Source of the DNA: Trichuris trichiura
Taxonomy: Eukaryota > Nematoda > Enoplea > Trichinellida > Trichuridae
Reading direction: 5' to 3'
Length of the DNA stretch: 64,000 nt
Assembly (NCBI GenBank): GCA_037903355.1
Contig: JBAJFE010000026.1
Coordinates: 2,108,001-2,172,000 of the forward strand
Shown here one piece after another: positions 38,175 through 50,972 of the stretch. A model generated the notes under the pieces. The model saw only the letters and a list, made by a program, of their open reading frames with translations. It did no database searches and was not told where the DNA came from. The number at the start of each line of letters is the position of its first letter. The stretch's first letter is position 1. Position numbers and translations under genes: made by a program.

Positions 38175-41100
38175 ATGGGAGAATCAACTGTGAGCGTCCA
38201 AAAATCACCAATCGTGCGAAGTATTTCTACTACCTCAATTGCTCCTCCCCGTGGACAAGTTTTTGACAGTAAGTTCTTGTCGAAAGAGTCATGACTGCTT
38301 TTCCGCCGAGGTTTCAGTCGCTAATTGAAACCAGACTGGTCTGGAACTTGACTTTTAATCGTAGTTCTTTTTCATAATAATTTGTGTATTTGCTATTGTG
38401 ATTTGAACGTCATATCGCAATCTTTGAAATCTCGCTAATTGAATTACTGTTGTTTTAAGTATTTTTTCTTGCAGCGCCTTTGTCGAGAAGCAAAAGTGAA
38501 GTGATATCTTTCAGTCAGTCTACTCGCAAGCGAGTTCGTCGAGTTACTAGTAAATACGCAGGTACCTTCGCTCATTAATTTGCTACTAGCAAATTATTTA
38601 TAAATCTTTACGTCGTAATTATTATTATTATTTTCAGGCCCTGCGGGCCAAGTAACTGAACAAGAGTTTTATGCAGCATTTTCGAAAGTTGACGACCACG
38701 TTAGTTAACTGTTTGTTTCTCCATTTTTGTTCCCACGTTGACATTTGCTCAAGGGCGTCCGGACAAAACGCGATGCAGCTAACTTAATGCAAACCATACG
38801 AACGAGCTTCGTTTCTCCCAGCGAGCATTGGGAAAAACGTGTCGACGCGGTAAACGTGCTTATTGATAGTAGGCTCACCTTGATAAGCGTGCTATTATAG
38901 CTTATTGTGATGCGTAGCGTTGTAATGAATCCAATATCCATGGAGGAGTTCTGGGCTGAAGCCAAGCCATTAGAGCTGAAATTGCGGTATTGTTTAAAGA
39001 GTCTACGATCTCAGTTAATTCGAGAAGCTTGTATCACTATCGCGTAAGCTTCTGTTTGAGAATAACAGGTTTTGTCTATTTTATATTTTCAGATTTTTTG
39101 CAATACGTTTGAAAGCAAAGTTTAGCCGCATTGCAGAGGGGCTTTTGCCCGACTTATTGTCACTAGTACAAAATCATGCAAATGTGGTGTCTTCTTCAGC
39201 CTCCATCGCCGCGGAATTCATTTTTAAAGTATGCATCACTTAGTCATTGCATATATTTTCAGCAAAGTCGCTTTGACTTGCAGAATACGCAGTCGTCAAG
39301 ATTGCTTCCAGTTTTGATGCTCTGCTTTGAATCAAAGTCCCGAGAGATCAGAAGGTCACATTTGCTTGCATGTTTTCTATTTGTCTCTTAGCTTACGCAA
39401 TCATTTCAGTGCTTGCTGCAATATGCTTTTTGTCCTTTTGCATTATTGGCCCAAAGACGAATTGAAAAAACAAAAAAAGGCTATAAGTACATTTGTAAGC
39501 ATAGCACTTGCTGACGCTGATCCAAATGCAAGAAGCTGCGGTCGTGAGGTTCCGTGCAGTAGCGTTTGATCTTGACTGAGTAAACGTTTTTTAATTTTAT
39601 TTCAGGCGTTCGTTATTTTCAACGAATTATTCCCTGACGAAGGACGCCTACTGCTCGAAAGACTGGATGGGACCAAGAAACGTCAGCTTAAAGCGATTTT
39701 TTCTGACATGACGTCCGATAGAACTCCTTCAGTCACTGCCGGTGAAGAATTTCATTAGTTTGTTGCTGTAAATATGGAAATTTTGATTGCAATGACCTGT
39801 CGTTGCTTTCATAAGTTCTAAGACGTGATGTGAACAGTTTGCTGCCGAAAGTGGAAGCTAATTGAATATCTGAAGCACAATTCCAGTCTGATTGAATTTT
39901 TCGATTATGTCCAGATAAAAGTATAACGAAGAAATGGACTGCGCCGCAGTCTGCTGTGAAAACGAAGATTCCGCAACTTGCCAACTTTAATGAAACTTCA
40001 GCTGATGAACGCTTCCGTGTTACTGATATTTTATCTTCTGCCCATGGAAGCAAAGGTATTTTAATCATCTGTTTGATAGGTTTCGTATTGCCTTGTTTTA
40101 TATGAAACAGTAATTTTCTTTTTATATTTTACGTTCGTTGTTATTTTCCTTGAACTTGTTCTTTTTTTCAGTACGAACCAAAGAAGCCTTCTCTGCAGAT
40201 GGTACGCGAGGTAGAATCTTAAATAGTATGTTAAGAAATTTTGTAATGGCCCTGCATTGTGTAGAGTTGTACGAAGGAAGCACTTGTACAAAACCCGTTA
40301 ACGTCAACAAAGGTAAGTGATTCACCCTTTTTTGACAGGTTTTGAGGTTTCCGCTTTAAGATTCGGGGATGGTCGGTTCTTTGGAATCTTTTGCCGGTAG
40401 CATGGCTGCTTGTTTTTCTGTTTGATGATATAAAGCGATTATTCAGACACACCAATAACGAAAGCATTGCAAAACGTGTCCACTCCTTCTCTACTTCCGC
40501 TTTCTATGATTTCCACACCTAGTTTTCTCCAGGTAAATTTGCCGTTATTGATTGATTGAGAAAATAGACAAAGAAATGTTTACAGGCGGAACGTAATGGG
40601 ACAAGCTTTACAAATGACCAGAAGTATGTCGTAGTATAGTGAATGGAAGTTTTAAAACTGATTTTTCGTTAGCGTTCTTTACGACAGTGCATTTGGCTAT
40701 TTGCCGTACGAAAGGGCTTGTAACGAGTTTGCTAACCGGTCGAAGTGCATTGTACAAGCGCACGCTGAAAGAGAAGAAGGCTTTTGCAAAGATAATCGGG
40801 AAGAATCTCCGATGCTGATTAAGCTTGTAATGATTGTTCGAGATGCCAAATTCTTGAAGTTACGCTTATTTACAGGAAGATTCATTTATTAGGCCTCCCG
40901 TAAATATTAGTGCTCCAGGCACAAAAGAATATGCGTAAGTGGGCTGTAAATTTCACGAAAAGCCCAATTGTAAAAGTTTATAGTTTTCAACGTCGTCCCA
41001 GCAAAGGTGGAAGGGCTTTCTTTTCCTCGTGTTTGCTAGAACAAATTCCTGGCTCTCCCTTTACTACTGACGAAAGTGGCTTGAATTCTGAAGAAAATTA

Positions 41101-44100
41101 TCTCTTCTCTTTGAACAATTCGCAGCCGGAACTGATCGAGCAGAAAGCAATTCTGAAGTATTATGGACCGCCTTTTGTGTTCGAATGCCTATATTACTAA
41201 TACTGTCATTTATCGAATGAACAAGTTTTGTTTAATTTAATGCAAACGGGATTTTAGCACCGATAGCCCTGCGAAGCCTATTCATCCATATGTTAATGAC
41301 GCAGCCGAGGAAGAAAGGAAAATGGGCTATGGAAACTCGGCTAATAAGGTCAGTGAAAAAGAAGACGGCGAAGAAGCTGAAGCATTAGTGAAGTAAGTGG
41401 ATTTTCTTTTCTTTCCTTGCATGCCCTATGGATTGTATTTGTAACTTATTGCTTAACTTTTTAATCCCAATCTTGATATATGCTTTTCCTTTCTGCCGGT
41501 TTGTTGAACGTTTGTTAGTTTTTCAATTGGCCAGAGTTCATTAGCTAAAAGTAGGCAAAACGTAAGCTGGAATTCTGCTTTACACGAGCACTTTTTCCTG
41601 AGCTCTTCAAGTGCCAGTTGTTAATGTAATACTGTCTTTTAAGTGCAACAATATTAATAATATCCAACAAGCCGAGGAAACTTGATAGTAGAGAATGAGT
41701 ATATCTTTATTGGGCATTTTTCTGTAAGTAGCGTAAATATTATTCAGGCAGTGATTATTTATTAATATGAACGTGTGACTGTTCAAGATTGAACTTGCTG
41801 CTTTTACAAATATTTGCAATCGATACTTAACATCCATACAGCTTTGCTCTCAAGAACGCTATATATAAAGATGTGCGTTGCTTTCAATTAACATAATAAA
41901 AAGTTGAGAACAGGTCAAGTTTAGGAGTCAGATGGACATAATAATGTGTTGACAAGTTGCTAACAGTTGACTCAATTTGGATATGGAGGTAGTCTTTGAA
42001 TCTTTGACAGCGTTAAAGCTGACTGGTTAATGCCTAGGTTGGCTGAAAGCGACGTGAAAATCAAGTTTGGAATGAATGTTAAACAATCTTTCAAGTTCAC
42101 AGAAGTTTAGTCTATGATTTGCTGAAATTAAAGCATACCTTTTCGAATTGACTTCTATTTTTGCAGCCGTACTGTGTTCTTAAGTTTAAGATTACAGCTG
42201 TTATAGCGGCGAAGAAAAAACCAATTGGCCAATTATTCTTGTGGAATCTGATACTGACGGGCTGATCTCTGTTGCGGAAAGTCCATATGCGAAATCGATT
42301 TGTGTGGATAAGTCAAATGATAATACAGCAGATCCCTTCAACGAGACGTAATGCTCATTTCTTGTTTGAATTGCGATATTTTATTAATAACGTAAGCCTC
42401 ACTTCTGTAGCAAAAGTATGACATCACTGTTCGTTGAACTTGAATAAGGAGTTTTTCAAATTACTGGATTAAGTGTGCCTTTCATTTTTATTAATAGTAA
42501 TGCTTCCCTTTGGGAAAGGTATCTTGCGTTAATGCAATTATTTAATGTAAGAGTAGGAGTGACTCAGTGCTTTATTGTTCAAATGCGTAAAGAGACTAAC
42601 GCTTTAGATTGCTCGTTTGCGTTTTCCACTTGTCTACATTTATACCTTCAACTTATTAGCCGTTTTGTTTGGTTTATGTAGTTTTCTATGTTAGAACTAG
42701 CGTAAAGTGTGCCACCAGGAATAAAAACCAAAATGGAAACAAAGAAAAATCCCATATGATCGTTTCAAGTGAAAATGCTGACACTTCTGTTGCAGTGAGG
42801 TCAGCCGAGCAGCTTCGGTTATTCTTTACTTTGTTTTCGTGCTTTAACTTTGGAGTGAGGCGCACAACTGTTTTCACTTTTGTTAGCGCTAGTTTTTACT
42901 ATTTCGTATTTTAGCTGCTCTTTATACTTTGAGTATATGAAGAAGAATTGTCTCAGATAAAACTGGGAATTAAATTTCCTGTTAAATTTCATTGCTGTAA
43001 GCAATGTGATCATCATCGCATTGAAAGAGAAGAAGAATACCTTACTGAATAAAATTATCTTAGCTTCTTCTGAAGATTATACGGTGATACTGTGTTGGCT
43101 TTTTCTTACAATCCTTAAGCAAGCACCAAGATTTGTTAGGCTTATTTCTTCCATTAAAATAAATCCCGTAGTGTTTCTACGCGTCTAATTTCTTTTTTTA
43201 CTTGACCGTTGTTTCAGTCTGTGCATTCATAATTGTCATTGTGTTGACTGATTTTTACCGATAGACCCACAGTGTCTTCAAGGATATTCACTTTTAAAAT
43301 TTGTTTAGCCATTGGGAACCCGGCAATGATACAGTTGAAGATGAAGCACGTAGTGAGTTCCAAGTACACGAAGAAGATAATAATGATTCAGCCAAAGAAA
43401 GTAGCGAAATTGTGGAAGAAATGGATGGACCAAAAGTACACAAGGAAGCTTCTAGTGATTCAGCAAAAAATGCTGATGAAAGTTCGGAAAGGATGAATGG
43501 ACTAGAGACACAAGTGCCAATGCAAAAAGAAGTTCCTATTGATTCGCCCAAAGAAAGTAATGAAACCATAGAAACGTTGGATGGAACAGAAGTACATGTC
43601 CAGGCGCACGAAGCAGTTACTAATGATTCAGCTAAAGAAGATAATGAAATCGCGCATGTAGTACATGAAACAGAAGTTCAGGGGATAGTAGGAGAAGAAG
43701 TTCTTAATGATTTATCCGGCGAGACTAGTACGATCATTAATGAATCAGACGGAAGAGAAGTACGTGCCCAGAAAGTTGCCAAAGATTCAGCCAAAGAAAC
43801 TAGTGAAATCATGGAAGCAGTGGATGGAACAGAAGCACACGAAGTTCTGGATAGTTCGTCAAATGAGTTCAGAGAAGTCATGGAAAGACTAGATGGAACC
43901 GAAGCACAGATGCAAGTGGAAGAAGAGATTCCTAACGAGAGTGTGGAGAGGGAAAGTATTGAGGTCGTGGAAAGACCGGATAGAACACAAGTACACGAAG
44001 AAGTTCTGAATGGTTCGTCCATTGAGTCCAAGGAAAGCGTGGAAAGACTGGATGAAATCAAAGCACAATTGCAAGTGGAGGAAAATCTTAATGAGAATGT

Positions 44101-47100
44101 AGAGAAAGAAACTAATGAAGTTGTGGAAATACCGGATAGAACCCAAGTACAGGCCGAATTACACGAAAACGTTGCTGTTGATTCATTCAAAGAAACCTGT
44201 AAAACTATAGAAAATTTGCATGGACCAGAAGCCCACTCAACTCAAAGGTATATTGAATTTTTTTGAAGGGTTTTCCATTTTACGTTTCGTCAAAAGAGCG
44301 TGCAAGTTCCATTTAACTTTTTTCTGTCCCGTTAGGACGTGTATTATGTTTAAGTAAGCCTTACAAGTTTGACAATATGTATCTTCTTTTCAGAGGAATA
44401 TGCGGGAAACTGCTTTTATGCGACACCTAAGCTGTACTACCTGACAAAAATAATTTCCTTTTTTTTGCAGTGCTATGCGTGAGGAAGAGTTTAAAAATGT
44501 TGAACCAACGATTCAAACGGCTGTAGAATGCAGTGTTACTTTTGCTCGGTAAGTTTGATTAAAGTGCACAGTTTATAAATGGTTAAGTTTGTGCTCCTAG
44601 TAAAGATGTAATTTTAAAGTGTAAGTCATATTCGGTTGGTTATAGACTTGGTGTGAATTTTAAAGATAATTTTAATCTGAGTCTTATTCCTGTAAAACTA
44701 GTAAGGCTTGCAGAAACTTGAGAAAACCTGGCTTTCAATGTTACCACATTTTTTCAGAGAACTGATTGCCACCTGTATGAGTACTGTGAACTTATGAAAC
44801 ATGGGGTCTTTATTTCGAGGTGAACTTACATGCCGCAATAAATGCAGCAAAGCACTCGTTCGAGACAAGGGCTTAATTGAAGATTATAAAGGCAACTGAG
44901 ACAAACCTGATGGTTCCATTTTCGCATGCAGCAATCCTTGTCGGATTTGCCACTACCTTTGAATTTTGTTTCAATAGCTATTACCTTCGGCACACCTGTC
45001 CTGTATTGTTGCTCAAATTTTTTTTCAGAGGCCAAGGTAAAGGTGTTGCCATGGTAAAAAATTTAAGTTAAATTCCATGTTTTATCTTTAGCATGAATTA
45101 GTTTAACGTGTCGAGCTGAACGGGTGTGCATTGTCGTAGTTCGAAAGATTGGGAATACTGGTTTTAGTATGAATGCATTCTCATGCCCCTTTATACTGTT
45201 AATAGTACAGTACCTCGCAGTATCATGCAAACAGTCCGTTAGGGACTATCAGCATTTAAAGCAATGGTAAAATGTTTAGAATTTAAAAGAGTCAGACGTT
45301 GGAAATATGTTAACAACTTTTCCTACTTGGAGCAGCTTATCATCTCGTTTTCAAACGTTTCGTAATAGTTGCATATGTAGGAGCTGCCTCCGCGTGTATA
45401 ACAAATTGAGGTGGCATGATGTTGACATTTTAAGTAAATGACGGCCGATAAAGAAGTTGCGCAGCATTTTATTTTTTTAAACAAGATTCTCAGCAGGAAA
45501 CAGTTTTTAATTTTGCTGGCAACACATCATCATCGCTATAAGCTCTCTTGTAGAACGTCCATAATTTTCATGATTGTAATTTTTCATTAGTTCAGTTGCG
45601 CCTAATGCGGTTATTGTGCGCATGTATAACCTGTGCTTTATGTTTACAAGAAGGGCGCTGTAAGGCGTTACTGGTACTGTGAACGTGCAAGAAATTAACA
45701 TGCGTTCTCATGGTTTCATTTGTTTTGCAAGACAAAGTTAATTCAGTAAGTGACGAAATGAATAGGGTGCATTTTTAGGCAAAGCGATGCTTCCATGGAG
45801 GATAGAAATGCGAAGGCATACTTTTCCATCGGTGAGCACCAAGCCGCTGAAGCAGACGCCGTTTATCCTGAGTATGTTTGATAAAAAATGCTTCTTCACT
45901 TATATTTTAGTGTATGACGAAAAAGGCTGCATTTAGGGGATGTAGTGGGCGTCTGGGGTAATTTTTCACTTACTTAACAATAGGTATCTTGTAACGGTAG
46001 GAAATTCTTTTTTATGCTTTTCGTGATCTGATCCCGTTCGAAACATGAGTATGCGAAGGCAACTGAAGAAGTGCCTTACCAACAAATAGATGAGCATTTG
46101 ATTCTTATTTATCATTAGAACTTATTCACGAGTTACAAAAATCATGCTTTAAATCTAAAGCTGTAATTGCAAAATTCTCAGTCCCGAACATCACGTAGTT
46201 CTTAATAAACAGAATGAAAGTCTAATATGCTCGAATGTTTTTAGTATTTTTGCTCTATATCTCTACAACTCTATGAAGTAAATGAGCTATTGCATTCATA
46301 AGCGCATTTAGCTTTTTCAAAAGTGTTCCAAATGGTGTGCACGCATAATAGCATTTGAAACTGCTGTGGAACCGGTAGCGAAATTTCATATCTGAGAAAA
46401 GTACAGATTTCTTTTGCCTAAAACAATACTTGTTCATACGCGTTTGTCTTTTCCTTTAAAGTGACTAGAACTTAGTTTAAACTTTCAAGTTTTAGCCTTT
46501 TTAATGGCGGTGCGCAGGAATTGATTGAGTCTTCAGCTGGAACAAGCATTTTATCAGAAGATATTGTTTGGGAAGAGGCTAAATCAAGACGACTCAGCGT
46601 AGAAAGCATACCATTTGAAAGTGAAGAAAGTGACAGCTTCCTTACTGCCAATCGAGACGCGGTCGCAAGTGACATCAGCTTGCAGAATTTAACGGAACCT
46701 GAGTCGAAAAGTATCTGCTTCTCAGCAATTAATAAAGACTGATTCTGGCGTTTTCAGGGCAATACAAGGCTGAAGAAGCTCTACAATTAATATCGCAACT
46801 GAAGACATCAAACGATTTGTAATTGATTGCTTAAAGATAGAAATAATTACCAGTTTTTCCTTGTTTGTTTAGTCGAACGAAGAAAGCATCTATTGAAGCT
46901 CTTTTGAAAGGATGCGTTGACGAACAGTTCAACGGTGCCGCAATGTACGATATTGGAAACGCCTTGTTGTCAATGTACACAAGTTCAGATAGTAGGCTCA
47001 GAAATGGCGCCTGCCAATTATGGGCTTACTTGCTGTAAGCACTCAGGTTTTCGTAGTCTTATCCTTTTTGATTGTTTGACATTACAGTTGTGTCTCGGAA

Positions 47101-47600
47101 ACGTTTCGTAAAGTTGTTCTTTCGAAATCAATTGACCACATGATTATTTGGCTTAAATGCTTGGAATCTGACGAAGAGGGCGTTTTATATTATTTAAAGT
47201 GCATTCTTGCCATTCTCAGTCACTCGGAGGACTGGACTCTTTCATTGAAAAAATCTATACTGTGGAAATTGGTTGAGCGCATATGTGATTGGCAAAATGT
47301 TTTGACTGACCGAGCTGAAGCCTTTCAACTGTTGCATTTTGTGATTCACAACGCGAGAAAGAAATTTTTCACGAGCGATGAAGAAATTGCCGCATACGTC
47401 CAGAAGTTGATAGAAGTGATCTCTAACAAGCTAATTGAATACTGTCTGCTTAAACCTATGTTTAGGGTGTTTTTCACGATGCTGTGGCTAAACGCTTCTT
47501 TATTACACTACTTCTGCAAATTCATTCAATTTATCCTGTCACCTATCTGGAATGCATGATTAAGCAACAGGCTACCAAGAGTGTGGTAAGTTGTTCATGA
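38175..47600 (+). CDS. CLASP-family microtubule-associated protein
   Basis: Cytoplasmic linker-associated protein that binds microtubule plus ends and kinetochores and promotes microtubule rescue. Twenty-seven exons join in phase to 1377 residues; exon starts include 38175, 38475, 38638, 38754, 38901, 39093, 39284, 39392, 39606, 39915, 40172, 43309, 44471, 45779, 46496, 46758, 46873, 47088 and 47466. Residues about 60-330 form the TOG2-like array: EQEFYAAFSKV, EHWEKRVDAV, LRSQLIREACITI, SASIAAEF, DADPNARSCGRE. TKIP near residue 345 fits the EB-binding S/T-x-I-P motif. A 939-nt exon (43309-44247) encodes an acidic repeat region. The C-terminal part (KASIEALLKG, NALLSMYTSS, RLRNGACQLW, YVQKLIE, AVAKRFFITLLLQIH) is the terminal TOG/CLIP-binding region. 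No upstream TOG1 is seen, so it resembles the short forms. It stops at TGA 47598-47600; a GTAAGT at 47585 leaves open a further exon. Confidence 0.9.
43309..44247 (+). repeat. Acidic degenerate tandem repeats inside one CLASP exon
   Basis: A single 939-nt exon encodes roughly eleven diverged units of 23-31 residues. Each has a pattern like NDSAKE...EI.E..DGTEVH.Q; clear examples are SPKESNETIETLDGTEV, SAKETSEIMEAVDGTEA and SNEFREVMERLDGTEA. The region is Glu/Asp/Ser-rich and probably disordered. It lies in the linker between the first and last TOG regions of CLASP. Confidence 0.85.
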
Positions 47601-47639
47601 AAGGTTTTGTAAATGTAACTTCTTGATACGGCACTGTAG

Positions 47640-47803
47640 ATTTTCATGTTAAACTCTTTCATATACGGAATGTAGGTCCCGTTTAAAAATTTTTAATTTC
47701 TCCGGAGCTTTTGGGTCAATCGTGACCCGTTTTCAGCCTCAGGATAGAAATTTTTAAACGGGACCTACATTCCTTATAAGAAAGAGTTTAACATGAAAAT
47801 CCA
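47640..47803. mobile_element. Foldback (MITE-like) inverted repeat after CLASP
   Basis: The left arm ATTTTCATGTTAAACTCTTT, then GGAATGTAGGTCCCGTTTAA, is the reverse complement of the right arm (TTAAACGGGACCTACATTCC...AAAGAGTTTAACATGAAAAT). The centre holds GGAGCTTTTGGGTCAATCGTGACCCGTTTTCAGC, written here as AGCTTTTGGGTC plus GACCCGTTTTCAGC, matching the cores at 334-777, 9235-9523 and 11238-11276. It begins 40 nt past the CLASP stop codon, so it may form part of the 3' UTR or lie in a last intron. Confidence 0.75.
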
Positions 47804-49420
47804 TGAAAGGTATTCCTTAAACCTTAAGTTCTGTAGATGGAAAGATATCTATAATTTCTAAGTTACGTTTATGTTTGGTGGGAAAGATCCTTTGGCACTG
47901 CTAAGTATTTGGTAGATGCGTAATTCCGTGCTGTTGTAAGCTATCGTTCGAGAATCTGAATTGTTGCTCAGTCGCTCCGATTTTTTGTTATGTAGGTCAA
48001 CCGTTTATCTGCTTCGTGCCTTTGAGAAAATTTTAGCCAACCTTGTCCATTTAGCAGTTGTTTCGCTGTCAGTTTGTACACCAGAATGGATTTTTTACAT
48101 TATGCCATAGAAGGAGTGAAGGCGGCGAGACCAAAGTTATTGTATGAAGAAATGTTTATTTCGAGAAAAGTCATAGAACTTTCGGATCCCGCACCATCAA
48201 AAGACTGTTTTTTCTCGGAGTAAACGTTCTATATACAACGAGTAACTTGCCATAACGCACAAACTAAAAGTTCCCAAAAAAGCACGGACTTATGCGTAGG
48301 CGTAGTAACAGTTTCCAGTTTGATATTAACCTCAGCTTATGTGAAGTGTGACATGTATGAGTGAGTGTGGGGCTATCTAGGAGTGTTGTAATAATGCATT
48401 TTTCAGCATGAAGAGTACGTACAATTCCTTTGCGCCTCTGTGTTGGTTAGAGAAACTTCCAATTAGCTGCATCGGTAGAAAATGGAATTGGAAGTTCAAT
48501 TAATTGGATTTAACGTTAAGAAGTGGAGAGCAACTTTCTTTTGAATTTTCTTACTACCGACTTGTGTAGAATGTATTTTGAACAGCTTTGTTTAATAGTC
48601 CTGTTTTTGGATTCACGTAACTCTCAATTAAGGCGTTCGATAATTCACATAAAACTTACTTGACGGTTTAGTCATGCGTTTAGGAATGTTTATTAAACTT
48701 TGAAACTTACAAGGTTTTCTGTTATGCTTGATCTGCCATCTTTAAGTGAACACTGCATATGTATTTTTCGCTGCGTAGCTATTGTTTTACTGCAATCTGG
48801 ATTGCTGTCGCTTGTCCATATGTGCGAACTTGCATCTCGATTGTCAAAAGCATTAAAGGGCGTTGTGCTCCATTGAAAGCTATTATTATATGCTCACTAG
48901 AAGCACAACAGTTTTCCTGGAGTGCTCAGCTGCAAAACATTCCGCTGTATCACAGACGATGCATTGATTTTAGTGTAGGTAAAGCCGCTGAAAAGAATTA
49001 ATGTATTGTAGATTAGCATCAAGTAGAGGACGGAAGTTATAATTTATTCATTTGCTAATTGTTTATGTTTAGTTAAAGATGGATGAACAGGTACAGGCGT
49101 ATACGTTTTGTACTGGACTATTCCTCTTGAAAAGTGTAGTTCTCATTTAACGCTTTTGCGTGTATCGCCTTCTTGCGTAAATATGGTTTACGCATAGGAA
49201 ACCGTTTCTCCTTTATTTCTCCTATACCGCGAAAATCTTTTCGTTCATAAATAACTTTGCTGGCGGGGAAATGTAGCAGTGAACAGACGTGGTGAAGGTT
49301 TTGGAAGCTGCTACGCGAACTGCGCAGGCAGGCGCACTTATTCAGCTGAAGTGCAATGGAAACTATAAACTCGGAACCACCGTCTATCAATGCAAGGATT
49401 AAAGATTGACAGTACGCTTC
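47804..49420. other. Region without a confident gene
   Basis: Short frames only. A minus-strand open frame at 49118-49501 (127 codons) overlaps plus-strand sequence that also reads open (for example ALIQLKCNGNYKLGTTVYQC at 49330-49400). Neither has a recognisable domain, and they cannot both be right. An ATG at 49079 with a GTACAG donor could begin the gene described next. Confidence 0.3.
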
Positions 49421-50972
49421 CGCACGGGAACTGATAGGTATGCAAATGATCCCTAGCGCCTCAATCTTCATCACTGCGTTTTGCAGTGGAAGCACGTGCA
49501 CGTCTGAAAGCGTCTATTCTGCGACTTCATCGCGAGCTCACTATGTAAGTATTTTGTTTACTTTCTTAAGATAAAGTTTGCCTTTAAATTTTTGTAAACG
49601 TATAAGCATTCTGTTTCAAAGATATCGGGCATTGAACTCAAGAGAAAGGTGTTGAATACTAAAGACAAGATAAGCAATGAACCATCATGAAGGCATCGAG
49701 AAGGCGTGATAACCAGTTCAAACGTTTCAACTTAAAGAAGTGCTACCTGAAGTGCTAGAAACAGCAGAGATTGCTGACCATTTGAATTGAAGGCTAAGTA
49801 ATGAAAAGAACGGGAATAACCATTTTGACAACCAACCAGAAAGTACTTGCCATTTATGAGAGCTTTACAAAACAGTCTCTAAGTTCTGCTGAAGTTGCTC
49901 CTTTTAATACTGGTGGTGGATGTCTTTCCTATTTCAGGATGCACTACAACTATCGCAGTACTCGTTTTTGGCGAACCAGCACGCGCAGGTGAGGAAACAT
50001 TTTTTTTTGTCAGTCGTACAAAAATGAAATGGAGCAAATGTTGGTGTTTGGACCAAATTTTTATTATTGAGAAGACATGTTCACGTCAAATGCGCATATT
50101 CGATATCACATGTTTCATTAGAAAAAAAGCATGCTATATGACTCAGTGGCGAAAAAGAACGCTTTTGTTTACGCCTGATGGTAACAGCGGAAAAGGTTTT
50201 AGGCTAAAGCCTTTGGTAGTTCATTACCGTTTCAAACCATGAGTATTAAAAGGAGCTGTGAAAATGGAAAGCAGTCTTGGTGTTTATTACAGTCGCAGAA
50301 AAGAGAAATAAATGACTGCTCAAATCTGCTTTGATAGTTCTGCTAAACCTTATATGTGTAATATTTAGAATGTTGCAAGAAAAATAATTTTTGCACTGGA
50401 AATTCTTACAGTTATGGATGACGCAACAAGTCATTTACCAAACCCAGACGTGAATTTCGTTTCTTACTTTTGATGACTGCCTGTCTGATTTAACCGCTTG
50501 ATTAAGGTTGCAAATATTTAAAGCTTAATGTTTAAGGTTCAAATTGAGGCTAATGACGAGAAAATGGCGAAGCTATGTTGGAATCTTAAAAGAGGCATGA
50601 CAACAGTAGGTACTGATAACTTTGTAAAAGCTTGGAAAGGGATACCCGAATGGCATATTCTTACATCTTGTTTGACAGAAACGTATTCCAAATTTATCCT
50701 GAAGATATTCAGCCACCTAACCAAGCAAGCGAAATTCAAGAAAAAATGAAGGCAACATTTGAATAACAAACTTTTTGGGGTTTAGAAATGTCCTTACGTC
50801 AAAGACTTCCTAAATTCACACGTGATCTAATGATTTACCTAGAGAAAAGTTGCAACAGCTTGCTGCTGTAGGGAAAGTGAAAGAAGAAGATGACGACAAA
50901 AGTGAGAAAGCTGTTCTGCTACAGCCACGTACTGCAAGACAGTATGGTGTTTTGAAAAATGCAGACAATTAG
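49421..50972 (+). CDS. Uncharacterised multi-exon gene (tentative, 5' end unclear)
   Basis: A chain of plus-strand exons joins in one frame: up to 49434 (...RTGTDS), 49487-49544 (TSESVYSATSSRAHY), 49938-49988 (DALQLSQYSFLANQHAQ), 50537-50622 (VQIEANDEKMAKLCWNLKRG), 50679-50766 (NVFQIYPEDIQPPNQASE, TAA stop). Introns have GT-AG ends, and the first and last are about 50 nt. A further coding-like exon at 50843-50972 (EKLQQLAAVGKVKEEDDD..., ending NADN) has no donor in the right phase before it and may be an alternative end. The product looks polar and partly helical; I recognise no family. The start is not resolved: ATG at 49079 (MDEQ) is one candidate. Confidence 0.35.

Noticed and set aside
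43294..44190. Long minus-strand frames opposite the CLASP acidic exon
   Set aside because: Antisense shadow of a repetitive, stop-poor coding exon; the plus-strand frame fits splice phases on both sides.
49118..49501. 127-codon minus-strand ORF
   Set aside because: No recognisable domain, and its upstream end overlaps a plus-strand exon (49487-49544) supported by splice phase.
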